NCBI GenBank assembly: GCA_001778275.1
Contig: MFGM01000006.1
Span: 1-17,808 of the forward strand
Origin: Candidatus Falkowbacteria bacterium RIFOXYC2_FULL_48_21
GTDB taxonomy: Bacteria; Patescibacteriota; Patescibacteriia; UBA11705; JABHMO01
Direction: 5' to 3'
Length of the DNA stretch: 17,808 nucleotides
Below the pieces are notes generated by a model. That model saw only the letters and a list, made by a program, of their open reading frames with translations. It had not been told where the DNA came from and searched no databases. The first letter of the stretch is position 1, and each line of letters opens with the position of its first letter. Positions 1 through 7,105 of the stretch are shown here, one piece after another. The translations under genes and the position numbers were made by a program.

Positions 1-1
1 C

Positions 2-604
2 GCCGATATCAACATCGTCGAATCAGCCAGCGCCACGGCGGATATTATTTACAAGCTTCTCCGGGAACGCGACGCCAAATTTACGAAACCGATCAGCACC
101 TGCCTCCTCGCCGGCATTATTTCCGACACCACCTATTTTACGAACGCCGGCACGACCAAAGAAGCCATGGCGCACGCGTCCGAGCTTTTGAAAAATCAAG
201 CGGATATCAAAGCGATCATTAAAAATACGTGGCGCAAAAACAGCCCGGAAGCGCTCAAGGTTTGGGGCAAAATTTTGTCGCAACTCCAATTCAACGAACA
301 ATACAAAATCGTCACGGCCGTGATCAGCCGAGAAGACGCCATCCTGCCGGAAGTGTTTGAGGGACTGGCGAACTTCTTGACAACGCTTTATGAAGCCAAT
401 ATAATTCTGGTTCTACGCGAAGAATCGGACGGTGAGATCAAGTGCAGTCTGCGCACCACCAAGGACAACATTGACGTGTCAAAACTGGCCAAACGCTTTG
501 GCGGCGGCGGACACACCGGAGCGGCCGGGTTTTCGCTACGCGGGCGGCTGATCCGAACTCAAAGTGGATGGAAAATTGAGAAACAACAAACGTCCATTCA
601 ATAA
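2..604 (+). CDS. nrnA: DHH/DHHA1 phosphoesterase, NrnA-like (5' end outside window)
   Basis: The reading frame is open from the first bases of the window and ends at TAA 602-604, so about 200 C-terminal residues are visible and the start lies upstream. The family hydrolyses short RNA oligonucleotides (nanoRNA) and often 3'-phosphoadenosine 5'-phosphate in the cytoplasm, finishing RNA decay. The visible part starts inside the DHH domain: a segment reading LLAGIISDTTYFTN resembles the late metal-binding region of the family. It ends with a DHHA1 domain carrying the substrate-binding glycine/histidine motif GGGGHTGAAGF at about visible residues 166-176. The N-terminal DHH motif itself is not in the window, so assignment to NrnA rather than another DHH-DHHA1 protein (for example a c-di-AMP phosphodiesterase) rests on the compact C-terminus. 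No clear terminator follows it. Confidence 0.85.
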   Translation, partial: ADINIVESASATADIIYKLLRERDAKFTKPISTCLLAGIISDTTYFTNAGTTKEAMAHASELLKNQADIKAIIKNTWRKNSPEALKVWGKILSQLQFNEQYKIVTAVISREDAILPEVFEGLANFLTTLYEANIILVLREESDGEIKCSLRTTKDNIDVSKLAKRFGGGGHTGAAGFSLRGRLIRTQSGWKIEKQQTSIQ

Positions 605-634
605 GGTTCTTTTACTTCGATCTTTAACTATATC

Positions 635-648
635 TTTGCCCTTTGCCC
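635..648 (+). repeat. Two tandem TTTGCCC heptamers in an intergenic gap
   Basis: Two adjacent exact copies of TTTGCCC lie at 635-641 and 642-648, followed by a C-rich tract. The same heptamer occurs at 6790-6803 (two copies) and 17139-17145 (after TTTGACC), always between genes. A TATAAT hexamer at 669-674 lies just downstream and could be a -10 box for the gene at 736, but no good -35 box is at normal distance. Confidence 0.6.
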
Positions 649-735
649 CTCCCCCGCTTTAACTTTTATATAATTCTTATTCCATTCAATCGTCACTTTT
701 CAATTATAAACTCTTACAAAAAGGAGGCGGGGGCA

Positions 736-1200
736 ATGGGCGACACGCATCGCAACCAACATTTCGCATCGTTCATTAAAAAACAATTTCCAAAAATCAA
801 ATCCGTGCTCGTCGTGGCCGACGGCAAAGGCGGCTTGGCGCGTGAACTGGCAAGGCAAGGCTTGACCGTGCGCGTGATCGAGGCCAAACCCAGATTCAAA
901 TGGCACGACAGATACGGCATCAAGTACCAGCGAGGCTGGTTTACACGCGAGCATAAGGTAACAGAAGATTTAATTGTCGGAATGCATCCGGACGAAGCCA
1001 CCGCAGAAATTATCATCGCCGCCACGGCCAGTCGTAAACCGTGGGCCGTGGTTCCATGCTGTCTCAAAGGTGAAGCGGCCAAAGGCGTGCTTTGCTTCAA
1101 AGGCTGGCTGAACAAACTGCGTTCACTGGCGCGAAATCAAACCGTGCTTGAGTGGCAATTGCCGATTTCGGGAAAGAACGTTGTGTTATATCATAAATAA
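736..1200 (+). CDS. Small SAM-methyltransferase-like protein (Rossmann fold)
   Basis: The frame is open from 643, but ATG at 736 is chosen because a perfect AAGGAGG Shine-Dalgarno at 721-727 lies 8 bases upstream; this gives 154 residues. A glycine-rich nucleotide-binding loop (VLVVADGKGGLARELA) near residue 25 is followed by an acidic strand end (VIEAK), as in class I SAM-dependent methyltransferases. Later the pattern VGMHPDEATAEII then VVPCC resembles the post-Rossmann strand of the Methyltransf_32/METTL25-type group, which carries a His plus Cys-Cys at the same places. The substrate is unknown. At 154 residues it is short for a methyltransferase and has no obvious substrate-recognition domain, so it could be a degenerate or non-catalytic relative. 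It converges on gyrA and is followed by its own hairpin terminator. Confidence 0.7.
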   Translation: MGDTHRNQHFASFIKKQFPKIKSVLVVADGKGGLARELARQGLTVRVIEAKPRFKWHDRYGIKYQRGWFTREHKVTEDLIVGMHPDEATAEIIIAATASRKPWAVVPCCLKGEAAKGVLCFKGWLNKLRSLARNQTVLEWQLPISGKNVVLYHK

Positions 1201-1207
1201 AAATCAG

Positions 1208-1232
1208 GGGCCCACACCGGCCCTTTTCTTTT
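1208..1232 (+). terminator. Intrinsic terminator after the methyltransferase-like gene
   Basis: A GGGCC/GGCCC stem (1208-1212 with 1219-1223) with a six-base loop is followed directly by TTTTCTTTT. It lies 8 bases after the stop codon of the upstream gene. Confidence 0.75.
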
Positions 1233-1285
1233 ACCAAAACACCACTACAACAATAAAATTGCGCGTCTTGTCGTTTCAAAACCCA

Positions 1286-1314
1286 AAAGCTCGGGTGCTA
1301 ATCGCCCGAGCTTT
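1286..1314 (-). terminator. Intrinsic, possibly bidirectional terminator at the 3' end of gyrA
   Basis: Perfect 10-bp stem AAAGCTCGGG/CCCGAGCTTT (1286-1295 with 1305-1314), 20 bases past the gyrA stop. On the minus strand the stem runs into TTTT; on the plus strand it is followed by CTTATT, so it may act in both directions between these convergent genes. Confidence 0.8.
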
Positions 1315-1333
1315 CTTATTGCGTAGTTTCGCG

Positions 1334-3880
1334 TTATTTCTTATCCTGCGCTTCCTGAACAATCAGCGAAAACGCCGCCACTGTGTCCTTGTCCTCCTTG
1401 AACCGCATGAGTCTGACGCCCTGCGTGTCGCGACCAAGATCGTTCACCGAGGTAAACGGAATGCGAATCACCTGCCCTTTCTTCGACATAACCAAAACAT
1501 CCTGTTTTTCCGTTTCCACTTTATTAACAACAATACCCTTGATAATCTTGCCGGTTTTTGCGGAAACCTTGAGCGTGCGGATACCCCCGCCGCCGCGATT
1601 TTGCACCTTATAGAATTTCAAATCCGATCGCTTGCCAAAACCGTTTTCCGTAATATTCAGTGTTTGTAAATCGTTCACCAATTTCGGATCAATAATGTCC
1701 ATGCCAATCACCTCATCGTCGCCTTTCAGCCGAATGCCGCGCACGCCGCTGGCCGCCCTTCCCATGGGCCGGACATTTTCTTCGCTGAAACGAATGGCTT
1801 GGCCTTTGCGCGTGACGAGCATGGCCTCGCTTTTGCCGTTCGTCGGCTCGACCCAGCGCAGCTGATCGCCGGCTTTTATCTTGATCGCAATCAAGCCCGA
1901 ACGCCGCACGTTGCTAAAGTCTTCGATCGGCGTTTTTTTGATCGTGCCTCGCTCCGTCGCCATCAGAAAAAACTTCGTGTCCGACTTGTCGGTATTGGTC
2001 GGCAAAATTGAAGTGACTTTTTCTTCCGGCCCGAGCTGAAGGAAGTTCACCAGCGCCTGCCCTTTGGCCGTACGCGACCCGACCGGCACATCATACGTTT
2101 TCAGCTGGAACACACGGCCGCGCGAGGTGAAGAACAAAAGATCATTGTGCGTCATGGTGGTGAAAAGCATTTCCACTTCATCTTCTTCCTTTGTCGAAAG
2201 CCCAATCACGCCCTTGCCGCCGCGATTTTGCACCTTGAACGTATCCGTCGGCACGCGTTTGATATATCCATCAAGCGTCACCATGACGAGCGTCGGCTCG
2301 TTCGGCACCAAATCTTCCTGCGAAAATTCGCCCACCGCCGACTTGATAATCTTGGTTTTGCGCTCGTCTCCATATTTGGTTCTGACTTCAATCAATTCCG
2401 ACTTAACCACCGCTAAAATTTTCTTATCCGAAGACAACAATTCTTTTAATTCTTTAATCAGCTGTCTTCTCTCTTTCAACTCGCCCTCGATTTTCAACCG
2501 CTCAAGATTGGCAAGGTTTTGCAAGCGCATTTCCAGAATGGCCACGGCCTGCACTTCGGTAAAGTCAAACTTTTTGATCAAATTTTGCTTGGCCTCTTCG
2601 CGATCTTTTGATTTTTTTATCGTCTGAATCACCGCGTCGATTTTGTCAATCGCTTTGTTCAATCCTTCCAAAATATGAGCCTGATCTTCCGCTTTTTTCA
2701 GGTCGAACTGCGCGCGGCGCCGCGTCACGATCTGGCGATGCTTGATATAATGAAATAAAATTTCTTTCAAATCCATGGTCTTCGGCTGAATACCGTCCAC
2801 TAGCGCCAGCATGTTCACATCAAAATTCGACTGTAACGGCGTGAGCTTGAACAACCGATTCAACACTTTTTTCGGATACGCGTCGCGCTTCAAGTCTATA
2901 ACTACGCGCACGCCTTCCTTGTTCGATTCATCGCGCACATCACGAATGCCTTCTAATTTTTTATCTTTAACAAACTCGGCGATTTTTTCCAAAAAGGTAG
3001 CCTTGTTCAATTGATACGGTACTTCCGTGATTAAAATCTGAAATTGGCCATTCTTGCCTTCCACGATTTCCGTTTTGCCGCGCATCACGATCTTGCCGCG
3101 GCCGGTGGTGTAAGCGCGTTTGATTTCATCCTGATCATAAATAATACCGCCGGTCGGAAAATCAGGACCCTTGATAAATTCCATTAAATCTTCCACCGAA
3201 CAATCGGGGTGATCGATTTGATGGCACACCGCGTCGCAAACTTCGGTCAAATTGTGCGGCGGAATTTTCGTGGCCATGCCGACCGCGATGCCCACGCCGC
3301 CGTTCAAAAGCAAATGCGGCAACTTGGCCGGCAGTACGGACGGTTCTTTTTGCGTGCCGTCATAGTTCGGAATAAAATCAATAGTATCGCGATCCAAGTC
3401 AGCCAAAAGTTCTTCGGAAATCGCTTTCAACTTCGCCTCGGTATAACGCATGGCCGCCGCGTTGTCGCCGTCCATGGAACCGAAGTTACCTTGGCCGTTG
3501 ACCAGCGTATATCGCATGTTGAAATCCTGCGCCATTCTCACCATGGAATCATAAACCGCCTGATCGCCGTGCGGATGATACTTACCCAAAACTTCACCGA
3601 CCACGGTCGCGGACTTGCGGAATTTCGCGCTCGGCCGCAACCCGATATTCCACATGGCGTAAAGAATGCGGCGATGCACCGGCTTCAATCCGTCGCGCAC
3701 ATCGGGCAAGGCGCGCGAAACAATGACGGACATGGCGTAGTCGATATAACTGCTTTCCATTTCATCCACAATGGAAATATCTTCCACGCCTTTGTGTTCA
3801 GACGCGTTTTCCGCCGCCGCCTTGGCCGCCTCACCTTCCGGCGTCTGCGCTTGCATTTTTTTTCTACGTTTGGAAATCAT
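1334..3880 (-). CDS. gyrA: DNA gyrase subunit A
   Basis: Full-length GyrA (848 residues, normal for the family), the strand-passing half of DNA gyrase, which introduces negative supercoils with GyrB. The N-terminal breakage-reunion domain carries the signature SRALPDVRDGLKPVHRRILY (residues 56-75), HPHGD at 102-106, and the catalytic tyrosine in AAAMRYTEAK at residue 146. The C-terminal beta-pinwheel begins near residue 510 and holds a GyrA-box variant, QNRGGKG, near residue 550, which favours gyrase over topoisomerase IV; a similar VQNRGGGG recurs near residue 760. The residue matching E. coli Ser83 is Gln107, while the Asp87 equivalent is kept as Asp111. No Shine-Dalgarno precedes the first ATG, which lies 7 bases after the stop of the upstream small gene, suggesting co-transcription. 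A second Met at residue 9 is a possible alternative start. gyrB is not in the window. Confidence 0.97.
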   Translation of the reverse strand: MISKRRKKMQAQTPEGEAAKAAAENASEHKGVEDISIVDEMESSYIDYAMSVIVSRALPDVRDGLKPVHRRILYAMWNIGLRPSAKFRKSATVVGEVLGKYHPHGDQAVYDSMVRMAQDFNMRYTLVNGQGNFGSMDGDNAAAMRYTEAKLKAISEELLADLDRDTIDFIPNYDGTQKEPSVLPAKLPHLLLNGGVGIAVGMATKIPPHNLTEVCDAVCHQIDHPDCSVEDLMEFIKGPDFPTGGIIYDQDEIKRAYTTGRGKIVMRGKTEIVEGKNGQFQILITEVPYQLNKATFLEKIAEFVKDKKLEGIRDVRDESNKEGVRVVIDLKRDAYPKKVLNRLFKLTPLQSNFDVNMLALVDGIQPKTMDLKEILFHYIKHRQIVTRRRAQFDLKKAEDQAHILEGLNKAIDKIDAVIQTIKKSKDREEAKQNLIKKFDFTEVQAVAILEMRLQNLANLERLKIEGELKERRQLIKELKELLSSDKKILAVVKSELIEVRTKYGDERKTKIIKSAVGEFSQEDLVPNEPTLVMVTLDGYIKRVPTDTFKVQNRGGKGVIGLSTKEEDEVEMLFTTMTHNDLLFFTSRGRVFQLKTYDVPVGSRTAKGQALVNFLQLGPEEKVTSILPTNTDKSDTKFFLMATERGTIKKTPIEDFSNVRRSGLIAIKIKAGDQLRWVEPTNGKSEAMLVTRKGQAIRFSEENVRPMGRAASGVRGIRLKGDDEVIGMDIIDPKLVNDLQTLNITENGFGKRSDLKFYKVQNRGGGGIRTLKVSAKTGKIIKGIVVNKVETEKQDVLVMSKKGQVIRIPFTSVNDLGRDTQGVRLMRFKEDKDTVAAFSLIVQEAQDKK

Positions 3881-3887
3881 ATAAATT

Positions 3888-4205
3888 TTATTTTTTATCC
3901 ACGCTAACGACCGGTAGTTCCAATTTCAACACCGGCACCGATTCGCTCGGCTTCACCGCTTCCGGCGACGCGACATTTTCAATCGGCACTTCCGTCTTTT
4001 TCAACTCCGTGCTCATCTCGTTGAACATTTTTTGCATTTCTTCCGTCATTTGTTCCATCGAGCCCACACCTTTGCTCAATTCCGCATTAGTACGATCAAT
4101 ACTGTGCCGGATGGTCCAAAGCCAGCCGACAAAAATCAATGCGCCGAACACGATGACGCAGATCCACATGGTTAAGTAACGGGAATCTTGGTTTTTTGAA
4201 TCCAT
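3888..4205 (-). CDS. Small single-pass membrane protein upstream of gyrA
   Basis: A 105-residue protein I do not recognise. It has one hydrophobic helix at about residues 13-31 (starting MWICVIVFGALIFVGWLW), then a Met/Glu/Lys-rich stretch (residues 45-70) that could form a coiled coil, and a Pro/Val/Ser-rich tail. It probably sits in the membrane with its helical part in the cytoplasm. It is 7 bases upstream of gyrA on the same strand, so the two are likely one transcript. There is no Shine-Dalgarno at the first ATG, and a possible -10 box (4204-4209, minus strand) overlaps that ATG. If that promoter is real, translation would start lower, possibly at Met13. A functional link to gyrase is not implied by anything in its sequence. 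Confidence 0.65.
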   Translation of the reverse strand: MDSKNQDSRYLTMWICVIVFGALIFVGWLWTIRHSIDRTNAELSKGVGSMEQMTEEMQKMFNEMSTELKKTEVPIENVASPEAVKPSESVPVLKLELPVVSVDKK

Positions 4206-4232
4206 AGTATGAACGCAAGTCTAAAGTCTAAA
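4204..4232 (-). promoter_or_regulatory. Weak promoter candidate for the small membrane protein-gyrA unit
   Basis: On the minus strand TTTAGA (4227-4232) and TACTAT (4204-4209) are 17 bases apart. The -35 box is part of the heptamer array described below. The -10 overlaps the annotated start codon, so either the start is downstream or this is not the promoter. Confidence 0.3.
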
Positions 4233-4405
4233 GGTAAAAGTCCAAAGTTATAATCACTCGCCTCGATTCGACCTCGCCATGGCAGGGAGGCGAAGCGGGC
4301 AAACGCACTTTTTACTTTCAGACCTTAACTTGAATTTGCACTTGAAAAATGAGAGTTGGGGTTTTACACTTGCGCCTTGTGTCCTTAACTTTGGACTTTG
4401 GACTA
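4217..4405. repeat. Inverted arrays of degenerate heptamers (intergenic)
   Basis: The left array is five units in exact 7-base register at 4217, 4224, 4231, 4238 and 4245 (AAGTCTA, AAGTCTA, AAGGTAA, AAGTCCA, AAGTTAT). The right array runs from 4307 to 4405 on the opposite sense, with recognisable units ACTTTTT (4307), ACTTTCA (4314), ACTTGAA (4328, 4340), ACTTGCG (4368) and ACTTTGG (4388, 4395), mostly in 7-base register. Left and right ends are inverted copies of the same unit (AAGTCCA). About 55 bp of GC-rich DNA separates them. No gene is visible inside. Confidence 0.75.
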
Positions 4406-4407
4406 AT

Positions 4408-5067
4408 CTACCCGCGATTAAGAATGACCAGCTTCGTGGTCTCCTCCGGCAAATCTTTGCGCGTGATTTTTAATTTATCGAGCGTTTCAAATTTATTGCC
4501 CATTTCTTTTTTGAATTTTTCCACGCCGTCAATGTCAATCTTAACGCCGTCAATTTTGTAATGCATTGGAATCACTATGCGCGGCTCAACCTGTCGCACG
4601 ATTTCCGCCGCATCCTTTGCGTCAATCGTAAACTTGCCGCCGACCGGCACGAACATTACGTCCACGTCGCCGATTCTTTCCAATTGCGTATCTGATAATG
4701 TCGTCCCGATATCACCAAGATGAAGCAACTTGATTCCTTCAATCTCAAACTTAAAAATAATGGACTTGCCCAATTCTTCGCCCTGTTTTTTATCATGATA
4801 AGAGCCAATACCCGCGACGGCCACGCCTTTGACTTCATATTCGCCCGGTCGATCAAGCACCACTGGCTGCCGATCCGCAGCCGGCAGTACCGCGTCCATA
4901 TTCGCGTGATCGCCATGACCGTGACTAACGGAAATAATGTCCGCCTTGATCTTCGGCAAACGCAAACCAACGCTATCGTCGTACGGATCCGTCACAACGG
5001 TAATCAAATCATTGCCGATTTTTTCTTCGATTTTGAAACAGGAATGGCCGAGCCAAGTGATGTACAT
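4408..5067 (-). CDS. Metallo-beta-lactamase-fold hydrolase (UlaG-like/UPF0173-type)
   Basis: A 219-residue cytoplasmic hydrolase, the usual length of the small UlaG-like branch of the metallo-beta-lactamase superfamily, which binds two metal ions. It begins with the typical MYITWLGHSCFKIE strand pair, has the metal-binding motif HGHGDH at residues 49-54, His91 in GSYHD, Asp119 in LHLGDIG and His169 in PMHYK. All expected metal ligands are therefore present and it should be active. The true substrate of this branch is generally unknown; relatives act on phosphodiesters or lactones. ATG at 5067 is used because the conserved N-terminus begins there, although no Shine-Dalgarno is visible. It is separated from the gyrA unit by the heptamer arrays and is preceded by its own promoter candidate. 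Confidence 0.88.
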   Translation of the reverse strand: MYITWLGHSCFKIEEKIGNDLITVVTDPYDDSVGLRLPKIKADIISVSHGHGDHANMDAVLPAADRQPVVLDRPGEYEVKGVAVAGIGSYHDKKQGEELGKSIIFKFEIEGIKLLHLGDIGTTLSDTQLERIGDVDVMFVPVGGKFTIDAKDAAEIVRQVEPRIVIPMHYKIDGVKIDIDGVEKFKKEMGNKFETLDKLKITRKDLPEETTKLVILNRG

Positions 5068-5108
5068 AACAAAGTAGGTAAGAGATTGAGAGAATTAAGA
5101 GAATTGTT

Positions 5109-5135
5109 CGCCGAAGGACGAATCCGCCTATGGCG
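5109..5135. repeat. Imperfect palindrome related to the one at 8651-8678
   Basis: CGCC (5109-5112) and GGCG (5132-5135) bound an imperfect hairpin in the leader of the hydrolase gene. The sequence GAAGGACGAATCCG inside resembles AAAGGACGGATGCG at 8655-8668; the two sites match at roughly three quarters of positions over ~29 bp. Confidence 0.5.
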
Positions 5136-5197
5136 GGAGAGATTGGAAAACAAAACATCAAAACGCTGTTCGCAATAGGACGTTTCATCCCGTTTCA

Positions 5198-5226
5198 ATT
5201 CTAGCACAAAATCTTATCCTTTTAAA
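5198..5226 (-). promoter_or_regulatory. Promoter candidate for the metallo-hydrolase gene
   Basis: On the minus strand TTTAAA (5221-5226) is followed after 17 bases by TAGAAT (5198-5203). The -35 box is poor, the -10 good. A transcript would have a ~125-nt leader containing the palindrome at 5109-5135. Confidence 0.4.
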
Positions 5227-5320
5227 GAGGCGACTGGGTATAAAAACAAGAGGCAGGTATCAAGCGCCAAGTTCTTGACTCCCGGCTTTTAACGCTCCAT
5301 TTTCGATCCTCGCGCGGAAA

Positions 5321-5352
5321 CGAAAACCGCCCGACACAATGTCGAGGCGGTT
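5321..5352 (-). terminator. Intrinsic terminator of the S1-domain gene
   Basis: On the minus strand AACCGCC and GGCGGTT close a hairpin (5325-5352) whose inner part CGACA/TGTCG also pairs, with one bulged base and a TTG loop; it runs into TTTTCG. It lies 22 bases after the stop codon. Confidence 0.8.
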
Positions 5353-5374
5353 CTCTTTATGTATGACGATGGAA

Positions 5375-6574
5375 TTAGACGGGAGTTTCTTCCTTTTTGG
5401 CATCTTCTTTCGAGATTTCTTCCTTGGCACCCGAATCTTGCGAGCTTTGCGAAGCAACCTCCTTGCCCTTGTTCAACGCTTTCAAACTAAGACCAAGGCG
5501 ATGCTCATGCGGTTCGATCGAAACGATCTTGAACTTCATGACACTGCCCGGCTTGGCAATGCTTTCCGCGGAATCAATTTTTTTGTCCGACAACTCGGAA
5601 ACGTGCGCCAGACCGTGAATATCGCTATCCAGCTTGACGAACAAGCCAAAGGCGGTAGACTTCAAAACCGTTCCTTCGACAACATCGCCCACTTTGTATT
5701 TCTCGCTGATATTCTGCCAAGGATCGGCAATCAATTTTTTGATGGACAAGAAAATCTTGGATCCATCAAGCTTGATCACCTCCGCCTTGATGGCATCGCC
5801 AACTTTGTACAAATCAGACGGGCTGTCAATGCGCTGCCAGGCCAATTCGGAAATGTGAACCAGGCCTTCCAGTCTTTCGCCGAACTCGACGAAAACGCCG
5901 AAATCGGTCACAGCCGTAATCTTGCCTTCCACCACGTCACCAATCTTATATTTGTCCAAAACGCCTTTTTGGTTTTCTTCCCAAGCCGCTTTTTCGGACA
6001 CAATCAGCTTTTCATTGTCCGGATCCACGTCAAGCACTTTGACGTTAAATTTTTGGCCAACGTAGCCTTTCAATTTTTCCAAAATTTTATTCTTGTCGCC
6101 GCCCTGCACGCGCGGATAAAATTCCGGACTAAGCTGGGATACCGGCAAAAATCCGGCCACATTATTAACCATGACCAAAAGCCCACCCTTGTTCGCGTCC
6201 GTGACTTTCGCGGCCACGGCTTGATTTTCCGCTTTCAACTTTTGCAAGCTGGACCAAGTGCGTTGATGACCGGCGTAACGGAAAGACAGCTCGAGCATTC
6301 CTTGTTCATTCTCCAGCTCGAGCACGGTCGCTTCCGTTTCATCGCCCGGTTTCAAGTTGGCGAACTCTTCCGCTTCATTATATAGCTCTTTGTTGCGAAT
6401 GAGACCGGTCATGGCGCCATTGAGATCAAGGAGCACTTCCTTTTTTGAGGCGGTAATCACTTTGCCCTTCACAATGTCGCCCACCTTTGGCAAGGCGCGC
6501 AAAATCACGTCCTGATCAATCAAGTCTTGCATCGGGGACGATTTTGTTTCTTCCACTATTTTTTTGCGAGGCAT
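5375..6574 (-). CDS. rpsA: S1 RNA-binding domain protein (30S ribosomal protein S1-like)
   Basis: A 399-residue protein with four S1 (OB-fold) domains at about residues 30-98, 117-196, 209-279 and 294-366, followed by a charged Glu/Lys tail. S1 binds mRNA at the 30S platform and helps unstructured or SD-poor messages to be translated. The third and fourth repeats are the most canonical (GKITAVTDFGVFVEF with LEGLVHISEL; GTVLKSTAFGLFVKL with GLAHVSEL); the second is the most diverged. Gram-negative S1 has six domains, and a four-domain form as here resembles that of Gram-positive and other lineages. Start ATG 6574 has a good AAGGAG Shine-Dalgarno nine bases upstream. A promoter candidate and a clear terminator make it monocistronic. 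Because several genes here lack an SD, a functional S1 would be relevant to their translation (inference). Confidence 0.92.
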   Translation of the reverse strand: MPRKKIVEETKSSPMQDLIDQDVILRALPKVGDIVKGKVITASKKEVLLDLNGAMTGLIRNKELYNEAEEFANLKPGDETEATVLELENEQGMLELSFRYAGHQRTWSSLQKLKAENQAVAAKVTDANKGGLLVMVNNVAGFLPVSQLSPEFYPRVQGGDKNKILEKLKGYVGQKFNVKVLDVDPDNEKLIVSEKAAWEENQKGVLDKYKIGDVVEGKITAVTDFGVFVEFGERLEGLVHISELAWQRIDSPSDLYKVGDAIKAEVIKLDGSKIFLSIKKLIADPWQNISEKYKVGDVVEGTVLKSTAFGLFVKLDSDIHGLAHVSELSDKKIDSAESIAKPGSVMKFKIVSIEPHEHRLGLSLKALNKGKEVASQSSQDSGAKEEISKEDAKKEETPV

Positions 6575-6633
6575 GTATTTTTACTCCTTTCTACAAATTA
6601 GGCCAACCGGCGTAACTTGTGAATGTCAATGAC

Positions 6634-6662
6634 AGTCTATTATAAATTATAGTTATCGTCAA
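6634..6662 (-). promoter_or_regulatory. Promoter candidate for the S1-domain gene
   Basis: On the minus strand TTGACG (6657-6662) is followed after 17 bases by TAGACT (6634-6639) within an AT-rich stretch. The leader would be about 50-55 nt. Confidence 0.45.
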
Positions 6663-6689
6663 GAGTCGCAAGGAAGGTGTCAACGGGAA

Positions 6690-6803
6690 GGGCAAAAGTA
6701 AAGATAAATGAAAAAACAAAAAATAAGACAGACGCAAAACACCGGCAATTACGGTTATTTTTATTTTCTTTTTGCTTTTTGGCTCTACTTTTGCCCTTTG
6801 CCC
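6690..6803. repeat. Inverted pair of TTTGCCC-type short arrays
   Basis: GGGCAAAAGTA at 6690-6700 is exactly inverted at 6786-6796 (TACTTTTGCCC). The right arm continues as a second tandem heptamer (TTTGCCC at 6790-6796 and 6797-6803); the left arm reads TTTGCCC then TTCCCG on the minus strand. The ~85 bp between are A/T-rich and hold only a weak ACCG/CGGT hairpin. There is no gene here. It is the same architecture as 4217-4405. Confidence 0.6.
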
Positions 6804-6835
6804 TTTCCTCACGCACAACACACGCACGACTCCCC

Positions 6836-6864
6836 TTGACACACCACGAATCACTTGCTACACT
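6836..6864 (+). promoter_or_regulatory. Sigma70-type promoter for rny
   Basis: TTGACA (6836-6841), a 17-base spacer and TACACT (6859-6864). The -35 is a perfect consensus match. Transcription would start near 6871 and give a leader of about 235 nt before rny. Confidence 0.75.
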
Positions 6865-6870
6865 TCAATC

Positions 6871-7105
6871 GCGATAATTAATAAACAAATTGCCAAAAGT
6901 TGACGCGGAAAGGTTTTGCCGGAAATAGATTAAATTTAACTATTTTACTTCACTCCTCAGCCTTGGCCGGGGAAGCGGAATATCAAAAAAATGAAGAACC
7001 GAGCGACGACAATCACATCTTCTTCATCGCCACTTAGCGCTCGCTAAGTCGGTTTAACGTGTTTCGCAACGGCAAAAATTTCTTGCGTTCTCGGCAAGAA
7101 ACAAT
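6871..7105 (+). promoter_or_regulatory. Long structured 5' leader of rny
   Basis: The ~235 nt between the promoter and the rny start contain no convincing gene. Two hairpins are clear: an 8-bp perfect palindrome ACTTAGCG/CGCTAAGT at 7032-7049, and TTTCTTGC/GCAAGAAA at 7079-7086 with 7094-7101 (8 bp, seven-base loop). The second ends only four bases before the ATG and occupies the place where a Shine-Dalgarno should be, so folding could limit initiation. A long leader could let RNase Y control its own message, but that is inference. Confidence 0.5.

Noticed and set aside
643..735. N-terminal extension of the methyltransferase-like gene
   Set aside because: The extension has no SD and unusual composition, while a perfect AAGGAGG stands before ATG 736.
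3209..3907. A 232-codon open frame on the plus strand
   Set aside because: Antisense to gyrA, composition typical of a reverse-complement shadow (His/Arg/Phe-rich), no family resemblance.
5339..6385. A 348-codon open frame on the plus strand
   Set aside because: It lies entirely antisense to the S1-domain gene, has no SD and its translation is low-complexity Phe/Arg/His-rich. It is a shadow of the real gene.
6591..6877. Overlapping 66-87-codon open frames on both strands
   Set aside because: They run through the repeat arms and promoters, lack SDs and have skewed composition; nothing supports coding.
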